Below are positions 24,502 through 36,700 of a stretch of 64,000 bases of DNA, piece by piece; the stretch's first letter is position 1; the number at the start of each line of letters is the position of its first letter. The notes beneath the pieces were generated by a model. The model saw only the letters and a program-made list of their open reading frames with translations, had not been told where the DNA came from and ran no database searches. The position numbers and the translations under genes were made by a program. This stretch comes from Calycina herbarum (Eukaryota > Ascomycota > Leotiomycetes > Helotiales > Pezizellaceae), in contig LLEY01000037.1 in assembly GCA_001414485.1 (NCBI GenBank), forward strand, positions 372,001 to 436,000, given 5' to 3'.

Positions 24502-24555
24502 AAGCTGATTTGGGAATTACGTTAGCGATTCTTGAGTCCAGCGTCCTTTAAACGT

Positions 24556-26433
24556 TCAAGTGCCTTTTTCGAGGCCTTGAATCTGCATTTTAAGAATATC
24601 TACTGCTCGCCATGCTAAGCTGCTTTGTTCTTTGATCTCATCTAGAAAATCAATGCAAAAGTTGACATCGTTTAAGTATTCGTCTTGTGTGTCTTCGAGA
24701 TGAAATCGAGCCTCGACTGCGAGGATGATTGCAGCTGAAAACAATTGCACGGAGGTAGCCCTAGGCACAAATCAGCAACTTCACTCTTCACCATGAGTCG
24801 GTCAATACCAGGTTCTATGTCTCGCAATGGGCTCGGTGTAACCCTTTGCCATATTGATGATCCCTTGCGCAGAGCTTAAACAAATGGATCTCGTCCGTAC
24901 AAAGGTGACCGGATCCTGTATCCACTGATCCTGAAGGACTCTGTTGATGACAATTCGAAAATACAGCAGTACAACGCACAGATTTTGTCGCTGCCATGAA
25001 ATCCACCCCAAGTCTGAATCTTTCTGCTGGATGTCATTGTCGACAAGATCGTCCTGACCTCGAAGATGTTGCGGAAGGTGCTCAATAATGTTTGCAAGGG
25101 ACTCATCCGCATTAGCAACTATCAATGAGATATCTTCTAAAGCTCCCCCACTCAGCCGTAAAGCGGAGCGGAAGCGATGGTAGACTACCGAGACTTGGAT
25201 CATAGCGACGTGATATGAAATCATTGTCGGCTGGGGTGCCCCATCTTGATCTATGACCTCGTCATCCAGTACGGCTGGTAATGCCACCTCGAAGTCGGCT
25301 TCAGAAATACAGGATACCCTACATGGAACTGGAATCCATTCACACACCATCAATGTCCACCAAAGTCTCCGCCGCACTTCTCGGCTCTGGATGTCTTCGT
25401 CGGCGTTGTCACGATCTGAATCTATTCTCAGGGCCTGTCCAATTCGAATAGCAGAACCCCAAAGCGAACGGTATAGGTATGAATCCCCGACATTGTTGAA
25501 GACAATCCCAAGAATTGCTATCGCCTGGACACTGAGAAGATTGTAGTTGCGAAGAAAGTCCCCTTTGTATAAGTAAAATAACGCAGCATCATACCAATGA
25601 AGAACCCTTGCCCTGACATCTTCTATAGTAGAGTTAATTGAGAGCTCCGAAACCTCGGTGAAAGACTAATATTACCAGGTGGTATCCCGCACTCGGCGGC
25701 TTCTGTATCATTCATGAAAATAAGGGCAGACTCCTAAGGTCAGCATATACATGCGTGAGATCGTCGGTGACACGCACACTTAAAATGCTAAAATAAACCG
25801 AGAGCCAAAGAGAGTTCACGGATTCGTTATCAGATGAATGGCAACCGTTTTGCCAGAAATTGTGACATTCAACCTCAAACGTGGGGTAGTGAAGGGCGCA
25901 ATGAATCCACGAAGTCCAGCTCTTACCAAATGATATAGCCCGAGAGGCCTGTATCGGATTCGGCCAGACTATATCACTTTCTGATAAGATAGTAGATGAT
26001 CTCGAGGGGTGCATGACCGTCCCGAACAGATCTTTCTCGAAGCTCTCTGTGATATTTCGAACAACGCCATGTCTGGTATCGCTATGTGCAAGCTGTATCA
26101 CCGACTGCGTAAGCTGAGCTCTTAGCCGTCGATTCTCTTCCAGTAATTGGTAATATGATGGCTGTCCTCCCTGAGAGGTGGATTCTACGCTAGCGAGATA
26201 TCAGCAACCAACATGTAAAAGGAGGTGCAATAAGACTGGCCATACTCATTTTCTACAATGCGTCCCTTGACTTTTACAGTCTCCCTCTTGCACGAGTCTT
26301 CAATCCCTCGGCTGATACATTCTTGGCAAGGTATCCTCTTGTCACATCTGACTCTTCTCTTAGCGCATGTTATGCAGCTTTGCGGTGCTCGTTGCGTTAC
26401 TCTAGCTGGGTTACGCACTTGCTTTGAAGACAT
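24556..26433 (-). CDS. Zn2Cys6 transcription factor with fungal-specific TF domain
   Basis: Nuclear binuclear-zinc-cluster regulator. Exons on the minus strand: 26433-26246, 26189-25778, 25733-25676, 25622-24809, 24760-24556; 558 aa. The zinc cluster spans residues 20-50 and begins C-I-T-C-A-K-R-R-V-R-C-D-K-R-I-P-C-Q-E-C. It is followed by a dimerisation coiled coil at about residues 75-95 (Y-Q-L-L-E-E-N-R-R-L-R-A-Q-L). The middle region has the fungal TF signature, including R-I-D-S-D and V-R-R-R-L-W-W-T-L-M-V-C-E-W. At the second exon the acceptor at TCGCTAG is the one that keeps frame; the TAG four bases further does not. Only 54 bp separate its stop from the dioxygenase stop. It is the obvious candidate regulator of the neighbouring transporter and dioxygenase, though this is inference from position. 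Confidence 0.9.
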
Positions 26434-29400
26434 TGTAGCTAGCTTGGGTCTGATAACGAGTTGAAGTTGTTTTTTGACTTGTTCATTCGGGAATCGCAAA
26501 TGCACGTGATTGTTCTAGCTTAAAGTGGCTAGAAGATGGCCTATGCCTAAGTAGGAAGGTGTGATGAAAGCCCGACGGAGAAACAAAGACTGGAAAGGTT
26601 TATAAGAATAGAGTAGTACTCGAGTAGTATAGGTCGAGTTAGACCGAGCCGAGCCTGGATTCGGAGTAACGTCGGAGTGTACTATTTATAGTCTAGAAAA
26701 GCTTATTAAGAGTTTATATTAATATTTATAAGAATGTTATATCTCTTTAGAAGAGAAATTAAAGAGAAGAGACTAAAAAACTTATTTTTTAAGAATATCT
26801 TATTTTTTACTTCTAAAACTATAGCTTTTTAGCTTATATTTATATATTAATTCATCTCCCTGCCCAAGTGCCGCAGCGGTATGCAGATAATTCAAATTCA
26901 CTAAATTAACTTTCAACTCACTATTTAAGTTCCAAGAAATCTCATGCTCGAATCAAGTAATCAGCCTTTGACATTGGGCTCTTCATCGCAATCTTACTCG
27001 TTGGACAAGACAAAACTTAAGAGAGAGATAAGTGACAGCAAGCAGCCCATTCTTAAGATGCGTGGTGATGATACGACGTAGAAGGTCCGAAATATGGCAA
27101 ACCATGTTTACCACCTGCCTCCGAATGAATAACAAGTTGTAATGGGGACATATATAAGGGAGCCGAGAGCTACAATATTTGTTCAAAAGGATTGGTACAA
27201 GACCTCTATCTGAATGTCAAATAGTCGCTGTCGTTTATCACACTATCCCCGAAACCTAACTTCTTATCGAAAACTTTTCTTTCGTTCGGAAACTCAAAGT
27301 TGAAGCGTATACGATATTCTTGAGGAGGACTTACTTCTTCTGCGATCTTATATTTCCCCAAGAGGGAAAAATTGAAAAAAGTGGCGAGACCTTCAACTTC
27401 GGTGGCTCCCCAATAAAACCAAGCAGAGTTACTATGGCAATATTCCAATTATCTGCAATGAATTCGATGCTGATATACTCTAACAGCAAGGGCGAAAAGA
27501 GAAGGTGGAATGAAGTGAATTCAGGGCCGCAGAAATGAGCCTTTCTAACTTGCAATCGCACTCAATTCAATTGTAAATGTTGTGTCCGTCTTTTTAATCG
27601 GGGAATAGCCGCAATACTCTTCTGGGTTTTCATCGGGCTACGTCGCAATGGCTTGTTAGGATATGCCTGTTGATTTCGAGTAAACTTCATTCTCCGTAAA
27701 CTTACAAATAAATCTCGTAAAAATAAAAGACGAAAAGACGACTGGGAAATTCCCACCAAAAAAGAACAAACATCCAAGGATATGCACACGAGTAGAATAA
27801 CTAACGAAAATCGTGTTTCTGTATTCAGTGACACGTTTCTCAAAAAATCTCGGGAATAACCCCGCACGAATAAGGAAGGACCCGTACTGACATCAGTGTC
27901 AACCCCTCTATTTGATCGGGTCACCACCTGACGTGAAGTAACTGCCATGAACCCGGGTGGAGGAAAGTCGAGCTCACTGAGCTTGTTCCATGTACTTTGT
28001 GATACAATCGATCGCAGTCTGCGGATGAATGAAAAATAGAAATGAACAACTCAAGACGCAGAACAGAAATTTCAGAATGCAGAATTGACTCGGAAACAAT
28101 TGAAGGAATGGAAAGCCCGAAATGCTGCATCGCAGCCCTATACACATCAACCCAAAGAGCAAAATCATTCAGCGCCTTCTCCGCAATCAGGTATCATTGC
28201 GTCCTCCCTACATCGGCCACGGTGGGGTCTGGAGAGGTACAAGTCATCCACCTAGTAAGAAAAATCTGCTGACCGAACGAATGACGATGTATTTGCAGTA
28301 CATTCGTACCTCTCAAGACGTCTGAATTTGACAGCAAGTGGGGGACTTTGTTGTCGCTGGTGGAGTCGTGATATAAATACCCACGAACAATAGGAGGGTT
28401 CGCGGCTAACGAAGTATGAATTCGTGGCCGTACAGAGAAGGAACTTACTGCAGAGAAGCGCATAGAAGATGAAGTTCTTTTATGTATGTTGGACGTATCA
28501 CGATCAGTGACGGTGTCCGAATGCTCGGGGAGAGAACCACAGAGTGGTGAGAAATCCTTGCGGCGGTGCGACCACACCCTTTTTCTGCTTCGTGACCAAT
28601 GGGGGGGCGGGGATGAATTAAAATGTCATGCAGAGGGAATTGCTGGACTTGATTTGTTGATGCTGGAAGGCCGTATGAAGTTGCGGTGTAGAAAGGGGGG
28701 CGGCCGAAGGGACGAAAAGAGGAGGAATGGGGGATTAGATGAGATAATTGATGACGGTGTCTTTGCCGGGAGATTGAATTGATTCTGATCATTTTGGTAA
28801 AAGAGGACTTGAGGATTCTGGGGATGTGCGGGAGATGGAGAGAATGCGGCAGGCGGGTAGCAGCATGATGGTGTTGAGGGTAGGGAGCAACTGGGAGTAC
28901 GTAGTGTGCATCCAGTGCATCCAGTGCATATGTACGAGTATGTACGAGTATGTACGAGTAGTCAGTCATGTCATTCCCTAGAGAGCCCTGTCGGTGCTGC
29001 TGCCCTGTAGAAAGCACTGCACAACGATGCAGCATCGTCGAACCCAAGCCTCCCGACTTTCTTCTTCCGAGGTTGATCTTCGTCGAGATACTGGTTGAAC
29101 TGGAAACAGCAATTGGAGTAGGGTTGGAAACAACTTGTGGGTCCTTCCTTTCCTGCAAATAGAAGCTGTGGGCCATAAGGAGAACCTGGAAGGAAGGAGG
29201 GAGGCAGCCTGTGACTCGGCAAGGCATAAAAAAGAATTCAGGCCTCAGCAGGTGGGATTCTCGGGCTGGTTCGTGCTGCTAAAAGTTTCCATTGTTTTTC
29301 TGCCCACTCACGAACTCCAACTCGGCCAGCCGCATGTTTTTCCGGCTAAGGAGCATGCTCGAGAAAATAATAGTAAAATCTTCGCGCTGGTATTTTCATG

Positions 29401-30775
29401 TCGCGCAAAGATTGCACAACACCATTACCCGGAGTCGTGGGTTGCAATAATTTATCCTGATCCAATTGTGCGTGTATCAGCGACAGGCACGGACTTGATA
29501 AGGGCTGGTTGTCTGAGAAGTCTCCCTGGTTGCTACGCCCGAGAGCTGGAACTCACAGGGCTGGTAATACGAAATATACCCCCATACCAATACCTTACCA
29601 ACCTCTACAGCGCACAACAACCGGATGCACACCTGGATACATACATTACACAGACGCAATCAACTCCCATAATCAGCATAATTTGGCCAATTCGGGTCAA
29701 TCGAGCAGCTTGTCTCAAACACAAATCCTGGACAAGTAGGGGTGCCTGCGTAGCCTTCCCATCGCACCAATCCCGGCGGGAGAAGCCAGTAACAAACGAT
29801 AATATTACCACCTCCCCATCCATCCCTTGCCCGCGAGCGACCTCTGCTGCGAAAAATCCACCGTGTGACCACATCAACAGATACATCTTTCCGAGGACCA
29901 GAGACCTAGGACATTCCAACAATCAACACAATCCAGGAAGAAAGCTTCCCAGGTCGAGTCGCAAGGAGAATCCATCGCAATCCGCCACAGCTCGACATTC
30001 CAGAGCACCACAGCCTGGTTCAGCTGCTCTTTTTTTCTCTTATCCTACAAGAATTCGCCCTTTCCCCGACCAAGCAAGCTTCTTCTCGTTCCCGAGTCGA
30101 TACTAGCCTCGATGAGTCTGACGGGAATCTGCAAATACACCAGCTCGAAAACCCAGAATGGCAGCCGTCGAGGTCTTACAGTATGGCGGCCATCACCCAG
30201 GGAGCGATTATGGAGTGCAGACGACCCAACCTTGGACGATTGGGTGGGATGAGGAGGATATGCGCATGAGATTGAGAGGTCTGGCGCAGACATGGGTCGC
30301 TTTGCAGAGCCGCAAGGCCAAAGATGCGAATTCAATGATACTGGTACGGAAAATGCTGCGAACTTCCCCAAGAAATATCATATTTTTTATCTCCGCCGAC
30401 TCGTGAACGAGCCAGGCGAGGCATGGCTGCTGTCTCTCTGTCATGCAGTGCAGTAGCGGCCGATGCCCGCAGCGGTCCAGCGGTGTGGATCTCAAACAAC
30501 TCAGATCTCTGACGAACATATAGAATATATTTCCGCATCTGGAACATACGTGGCGCTGCAGACAGGACCGAGAACCTCTGCGAATTCCAGTCCCCGGGTC
30601 GAAATGCCCTCCCAAGTGCCCTGATACACCGCGAAAGACGGAAGAAGTCATCGACCTTCACGATACGGAGGCCCGCGCCCAAAAGCACCCCTCGAGCCTG
30701 ACCGACTTTCCCCTCCCCCCGTCGAATCCAATCCGGAAACAAGACGACCACCCCTCCCTATTTCAAGACCCCGCC
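26434..30775. other. Long intergenic region, part AT-rich
   Basis: About 4.3 kb. 26.6-26.9 kb is strongly AT-rich. From about 28.4 kb composition returns to gene-like GC and several overlapping frames of 76-323 codons appear on both strands, but none shows a domain. Part of this is probably the upstream region and 5' leader of the large repeat-protein gene, with a small ATG-started frame at 30158-30406. Confidence 0.5.
28912..28962. repeat. Two short tandem repeats (CATCCAGTG)2 and (TATGTACGAG)3
   Basis: Two copies of CATCCAGTG are followed directly by three copies of TATGTACGAG. Simple-sequence expansions in a non-coding region. Confidence 0.8.
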
Positions 30776-33700
30776 ATGGCCCCAAGGATTGACTTCAACG
30801 CAGACGACGGCTTTGGGTTCAAGCAGGCGGCAAAGAAGAAGAAGGGGAAGGCTGCTCCTGCCAAAGGTGGATGGGACGACCCGCCAGAGGAGGACAAGAA
30901 AGAAGGAAAAGGCGAGGGTGGTGATGGAGGTGACAAGGCTCCTGGGGATACCGGCGCTGGCGCTGGAGATGACGACGACAAGAAGGATGAAGGAAACGGA
31001 GATGGAGCAGGAGATGCACCCCCAGACGATGAATGGGGTAGTTTTGCTCCAGCCAAATCCAAGAAGAAAGGTAAGAAGGGTAACAAGGTAGAAGATCCAC
31101 CAGCCGCAGACAAATTCGATGCGTTTGAGGATATCAAATTAGACGCCGCACCAATGCTTGACTTGAGTTTTGATACAGGAATATCAGGTTCCAAGTCACC
31201 TGTAGGAACGTGGGGCTCAAGTTGGAATACGGGAGGGACAACCACTACCAGGTAAGTGAAGGCTGTTGCGTTCATTGTGGATATCCTTTGCCAGCGCTTA
31301 GTGCAGATCCGGGCTCTAGGCTTGGTCATCAGGCATCATTGCAGCTTGGTGATTCGATTCATCTCATGTCTACTTGACACAACGTGTTTCCTTGTTTGTT
31401 AACAAACTGAGTATAATGAGCTAACACCCCCTAGTACATGGGATTTCTCTGCCACAACAGATACAAAAGCCAAAGAAGAAGAAGGTGATAAATCCTGGAG
31501 TCTCAATCGTGGAAAGCCAAAGAAGAAAAATACTGGATTCTCTTTTGGGGCTCTTGAAGAAGAGACCAAAGCTGATCCAGACCCTCCAGATAAAGCCAAG
31601 GAAGATACATTCGACTTCGGATTCAGTAGCTCGAAAAAGGACAAGAAGAAAAAGAAGGGTGGATTCATGGATTTTGAAGACACCAAAGAGGAGCCTATTG
31701 CAGCGGTTGAAGAAACTCCCGCTGAGGACGATTGGGGTGGTGGTGGATGGGGAGCACCCGCGAAAGCCAAGGGGAAGAAGGGAAAGAAAGGCGCCGTCGA
31801 ACCAGATCCACCAAAGGAGGAACCGAAAGTAGAAGAGCCGGAACCAGCAGCTGATGACGGATGGGGTTCATTCGGAACGGCCAAGAAGGACAAGAAAGGA
31901 AAGAAAGGTAAAGCTTCATTCGGATTCGACGAACCGGTCAAGGAGGAAGTCGTCGTACCAGAACCAGAACCTGAAGCCCCTGCGGACGATGGATGGGGTT
32001 CATTTTCGACTGGAAAGAAGGACAAAAAGGGAAAGAAGGTTAAAGCTTCGTTTGGATTTGATGAGCCTGTCAAGGAAGAAGTCGTCGTACCAGAACCGGA
32101 ACCAGTTGTAGAAGCACCCACCGATGATGGATGGGGCTCTTTTGGGACGGCGAAGAAGGATAAGAAGGGGAAGAAAGGCAAAACCTCCTTTGGATTCGAC
32201 GACCCTCCTAAAATCGAAGAGGAACCCGTCAAGGAGCCTGACCCGGTTGTAGAAGCACCTGCCGATGATGGATGGGGATCTTTTGGAACCACCACCTCAA
32301 AGAAAGAGAAGAAAAAGAAGGGTAAAGGGTCCGCATTCTCTTTTGACGAGCCAGTCGTCGAAGAGCCACCACCGTCTCCACCAGGACCCGTCGTTGGAGA
32401 GCCGCCAGCAGATGATTTCGGCGGTGGATGGGGCACTCCAGCACCGTCCAAAAAAGACAAGAAGGGTAAAAAAGGCAAAGCGTCTGCATTCTCTTTTGAT
32501 GAGCCGGTCGTCGAAGAAACGCCACCCCCACCGCCTCCCGCTCCAGAACCCGAATCAGAGGCAGATCTCGGGTTTTCTTTTGGATCTGGCAAGAAAGATA
32601 AGAAGGGCAAGAAAGGCAAGACATCCGCGTTCACTTTTGATGAGCCCGTCAAAGAGGAAACGCCTCCTCCTGTTCTTGAGCCAGAACCCCCGGCCGATGA
32701 TGGATGGGGATCTTTCGGAATGGCCACTAAAAAAGACAAGAAAGGCAAGAAGGGAAAGAACGCTGTCGAGGAGCCCGCCAAACTTGAGGAGGTCGTTCTT
32801 CCCGACCCTATTGTAGAGGAGCCGCCAGCCGATGATGGGTGGGGGTCATTTGGAACTCCAGCTACATCCAAAAAAGACAAGAAAGGCAAAAAGGGAAAGG
32901 CCGTAGTTGAGGAGCCCAAAATAGAGCAAGTCGTCATTCCAGAGCCCGTTGTGGAGGAGCCACCAGCCGATGACGGATGGGGATCTTTTGGGACTACAAC
33001 TACTTCGAAGAAAGACAAGAAGGGCAAAAAAGGCAAAACATCATTTGGTTTTGACGAGCCTGAGAAAATCGCGGAGGTGGTAGTACCTGAGCCTGTTGTC
33101 GAGGAGCCGCCTGCTGACGATGGATGGGGCTCTTTCGGCACTACTACTACTAAAAAAGGCAAAAAAGACAAGAAAGGGAAGACCTCGTTTGGATTCGACG
33201 AACCCGCCAAGATTGAAGAAGTTGTTATTCCAGAGCCTGTTGTTGAAGAGCCACCAGCTGATGACGGGTGGGGATCTTTCGGAACTACGACCAAGAAAGA
33301 TAAAAAGGGCAAAAAGGGGAAGATCGTCGAGGAGCCCGTGAAGGACCCTGAACCGGAGCCAGTTCCTGACCCTGAACCTGTCGATGACTTTGCCAGCGGT
33401 TGGGGTGCTCCTGCGCCGTCCAAGAAAGATAAAAAGGGTAAAAAGAGCAAAATCGTCGAAGAAGCTCCACCGCCTCCACCTCCACCTCCGCCAGAACCAG
33501 AGCCAGAGCCAGTCGTTGAAGAAGCAAGCTGGGGTTCTTCTTGGGGCCTGGGATCTTCCAAGAAAGACAAAAAGGGGAAGAAGGGGAAAGAGGAAATAAT
33601 ACCCGAGCCTGCTCCAATCATCGAAGCAATTGCAGAAGGTGGCAATGATGATTCTTGGATGGACTGGGGCCAAAAGACGGACAAGAAGAAGGGTAAAGGT

Positions 33701-36700
33701 TCCAAAGACGTAGTACCTGATCGAGTGCCTACTCCACCTCCGGCTGTTGAAAAAAATCAAGATGACTTTTTCGACTCCTGGGGCTCATCAACCAAGAAGG
33801 ACACCAAGAAAAAAGGCAAGGACGACCCAGTCATCGAGGAAACCAAAGTCGATGATATGTGGGGAACTCCTGCTCCTTCCAAGAAAGACAAAAAGGGCAA
33901 AAAGGGGAAGAGTGCTTTTGAAGATCCCATTCCAGAGCCAGAGCCAGAACCAATCGTTGAAGAAGTCAAAGCCGATGATGGTTGGGGTTCCTCGTGGGCA
34001 CCAAGTAGCAAAAAAGACAAGAAAGGCAAAGCTTCTAAACTCGATGACCCCCCTCCACCAGCACCGACTCCTCCAGCCATGGACCTTACCGATCCAGAAG
34101 CCGACTCCTGGGGTGATTTTGGAAGCAGCGCTAAAAAGACAATCTCCAAGGACGACGAGAAGGCCGAAAAAGCTGCAAAGAAAGCCGAAGAGGAGGAAGC
34201 TGCTGCTTACAAGAAAATGACCACCAAGCAGAAAAGGGAGCACGAAAAGAAGAAGAAAAAGGAGGCCGATGCCAAAGAAGCCGACGAAAAGGCTGCAAAG
34301 CAGGCTGAGGAGGACCGCATCAAGGCCGAGGAAGACGAAGCAAAGGCCAAAGAGGAAGCCGATGCGAGGGAAGCTGAGGAGAAGGCTGCCGAGGAAGAGG
34401 CCAGCAAACCCAAGATCAAATTGTCCAAAAAGGAGCAAAAGAAAGCAGACGAAAAGAAGAAGGCCGATGAGGCTGAAGCCAAGGAGGCCGAAGAAAAGGC
34501 GAGACTCGAGAAGGAGGCTGAAGAACAAGCTGCACGAGACAAGGAAGCCGAGGAGCAAGCCGCTTTGGATGCGAAGAAATCTTCGAAGAAGGACTCGAAA
34601 TCTGACTCAAAAGCAAGCAAGAGCAAAAAGGGGTCCAAGAACAAAGATCCGGAGCCGGATCCCGAACCCGAACCGGAGTTGGAACCGGACGCGGACCTGC
34701 TTATTGATTTGGATTCACCCCGCGACCCGAAGGCTGATGAGGCTTTCAGTTTCTGGGGTGCGACCAAGAAGAGCAGCAAGGGTGCCGGGCGAGACGAGAT
34801 TGCGAATCTCACGAGCACGGCTTCGGCTGACAAAGCGAGCGCGAACCTTCCAGAAACTACCATCAGTTCACGCTCAACTAAGGACACATTGAAGTCTGCC
34901 GCTGGGGCAGCTGCATTAATGAGGGCATCAACAGTCACGAAGAAACCAGTGGGAAAGATTGCTGATCGTTTGAAAGCATTTGAGCCTGCAGCGAAGGACG
35001 TGGAAGAAGAAGACGTACCCCCGCCACCTCCCCCGCCACCAGCGCCTCTCAAGGAGTCCAAGGAGGATAAGAAGAAGTCCAAGTCCTCCAAAAAAGAAAA
35101 GGAGGAAAAACTTGCCGCCAAGGAACCACTTCCACCACCACCACCGCCAGCACCCAAATCGCGAACCAAGGAAGTCCCAGGTAGCTTTCCTTCCGATTTT
35201 CTGGACGACGACGAAATTGTTGAACTTGAGATGCCAGTTGAGCCCAAACCAAGCAAAAGTAAGAGTTCTAGCAAAGACAAAAAGGCCGAGAAAGCCGCAA
35301 AGGAAAAGGCCGAAAAGGAAGCCGCCGCCGTTGCTGAGGAGGAAGAAGATATCGCTGCCGCATCGCGTCCTCCAACTCCACCTCCAGAGCCCAAGTCTTC
35401 GAAGAAAGAACGACCTCGAGTGGATCGCGGCGATGGAAAGGCATCTTGGGGCGCATGGAATGCGACTCCGCGCAAAGATGAGAAGGAGAAGAAGTCTTCC
35501 AAGGATCGCAAAGTCGATGGTTCATCCCCCGTGAAAGAAGATCGCAAATCCAAAGACGGCGATCTTAAACGTTCAAAATCCTCCAAAAAGACTGATGAAA
35601 AAGCTTCGTCCAAAGATTCTTCTTCAGACAAGGCCGATCGACCTCCCAAATCCAGAGGCATTTCCAGCATGTTCAGCAGTGCGCCACCGCTCTCGAGATC
35701 AAAATCTACTTCCGAGAAACGTACGAGTAGTGGTCGTACGAGCAGGCGACAATCTGTGGTCATCGATGACTCAGGAATGCCATCCCCACCCCCGGATGGT
35801 ACCTCGACTCCTCCAGAGATGTCGTCCAAAGCGGCAAAGATGTTTGGAATAACTCCTGGAAAACTCCCCAGGAGCAAATCTGAGAAACATCGAAAGTCAC
35901 GTGGTGTGTTTTTGTCAAAAGTTCCGGATTTTCATTTGAACAAAACTAACAAATTTTCTGTAGCTGTTGCCGAAGACGACGATGATATCGTAATGGTGGA
36001 AGAGCCAGTGGTCCCCGAGAAATCGAGCCGTGATCGCAAAAGTAAATCGAAGGTAAATTCAGATCCATTCGGAGGCGCACCGCCACCACCGGCAGTACCA
36101 ATGCCGCCCGGAATGGACGACATGCCCTACCGAAGCAAAGGACTGCCCTTCTCAAGGGAATCATACGCTAATGCAAGAAATTACCAGGCGAGACCAGATG
36201 ACGATACTGTAATGGTTGACGCCGGAGGCCCATCCGAAACCCCTGGACGTCTGAAGAGATCCGATTCGAGTGCCAAAAAGGCGGGCCTTGGTGGCATGTT
36301 TGGCGGATTGCTTTCGAAATCTAGGCCTGATAATAAACGACGCAGTAATACTTTGACTGATGATGATAATGTTCGGGGTTTGAGACGTGAGGATCGCAAG
36401 ATTAAACGTCCGGCGAGAGAACGATCTAGTACTATGGATGCGGATCACGATGTCCTCATGACTGGTGGTGCAGCGGACGAAGACCAAGAGGCGAGGAGAG
36501 CAGCTCGTCGAGCGAAGAGGGCTCAGGAAGCGGAAGAGAAGGCTGCTGAGGTGGAATCAAGACGCGCTAAAGATGATGAAAAAAGGGAACGACGACGCAA
36601 GCACGAGGAGAAGGAAGAGTTGCGCAAGCAACAAGAGAAGGAGGCGCGACGGGCTGCTCGACGGGAACAAAAAGCCCAGGAGGAAGCAGATAAGCAAGCA

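Noticed and set aside
26180..26189. Acceptor at GCGTAG for intron 1 of the Zn2Cys6 gene
   Set aside because: It puts the coiled-coil region out of frame; the TCGCTAG four bases earlier keeps it.
28445..29227. 260-codon minus-strand frame
   Set aside because: Composition rich in His/Ser/Pro/Arg with no motif; overlaps frames on the other strand.
29135..30106. 323-codon plus-strand frame
   Set aside because: No domain, biased composition and strong overlap with open frames on the other strand; probably leader or chance.
31399..33705. 768-codon antisense open frame
   Set aside because: It is the complement of the Lys/Glu/Pro repeat array; codon bias of the sense repeats removes stops on the other strand. 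Its Ser/Phe/Leu/Pro product has no family features.
34207..35877. 556-codon antisense frame
   Set aside because: Same cause: mirror of the Lys/Ala/Glu-rich helix region of the sense gene.
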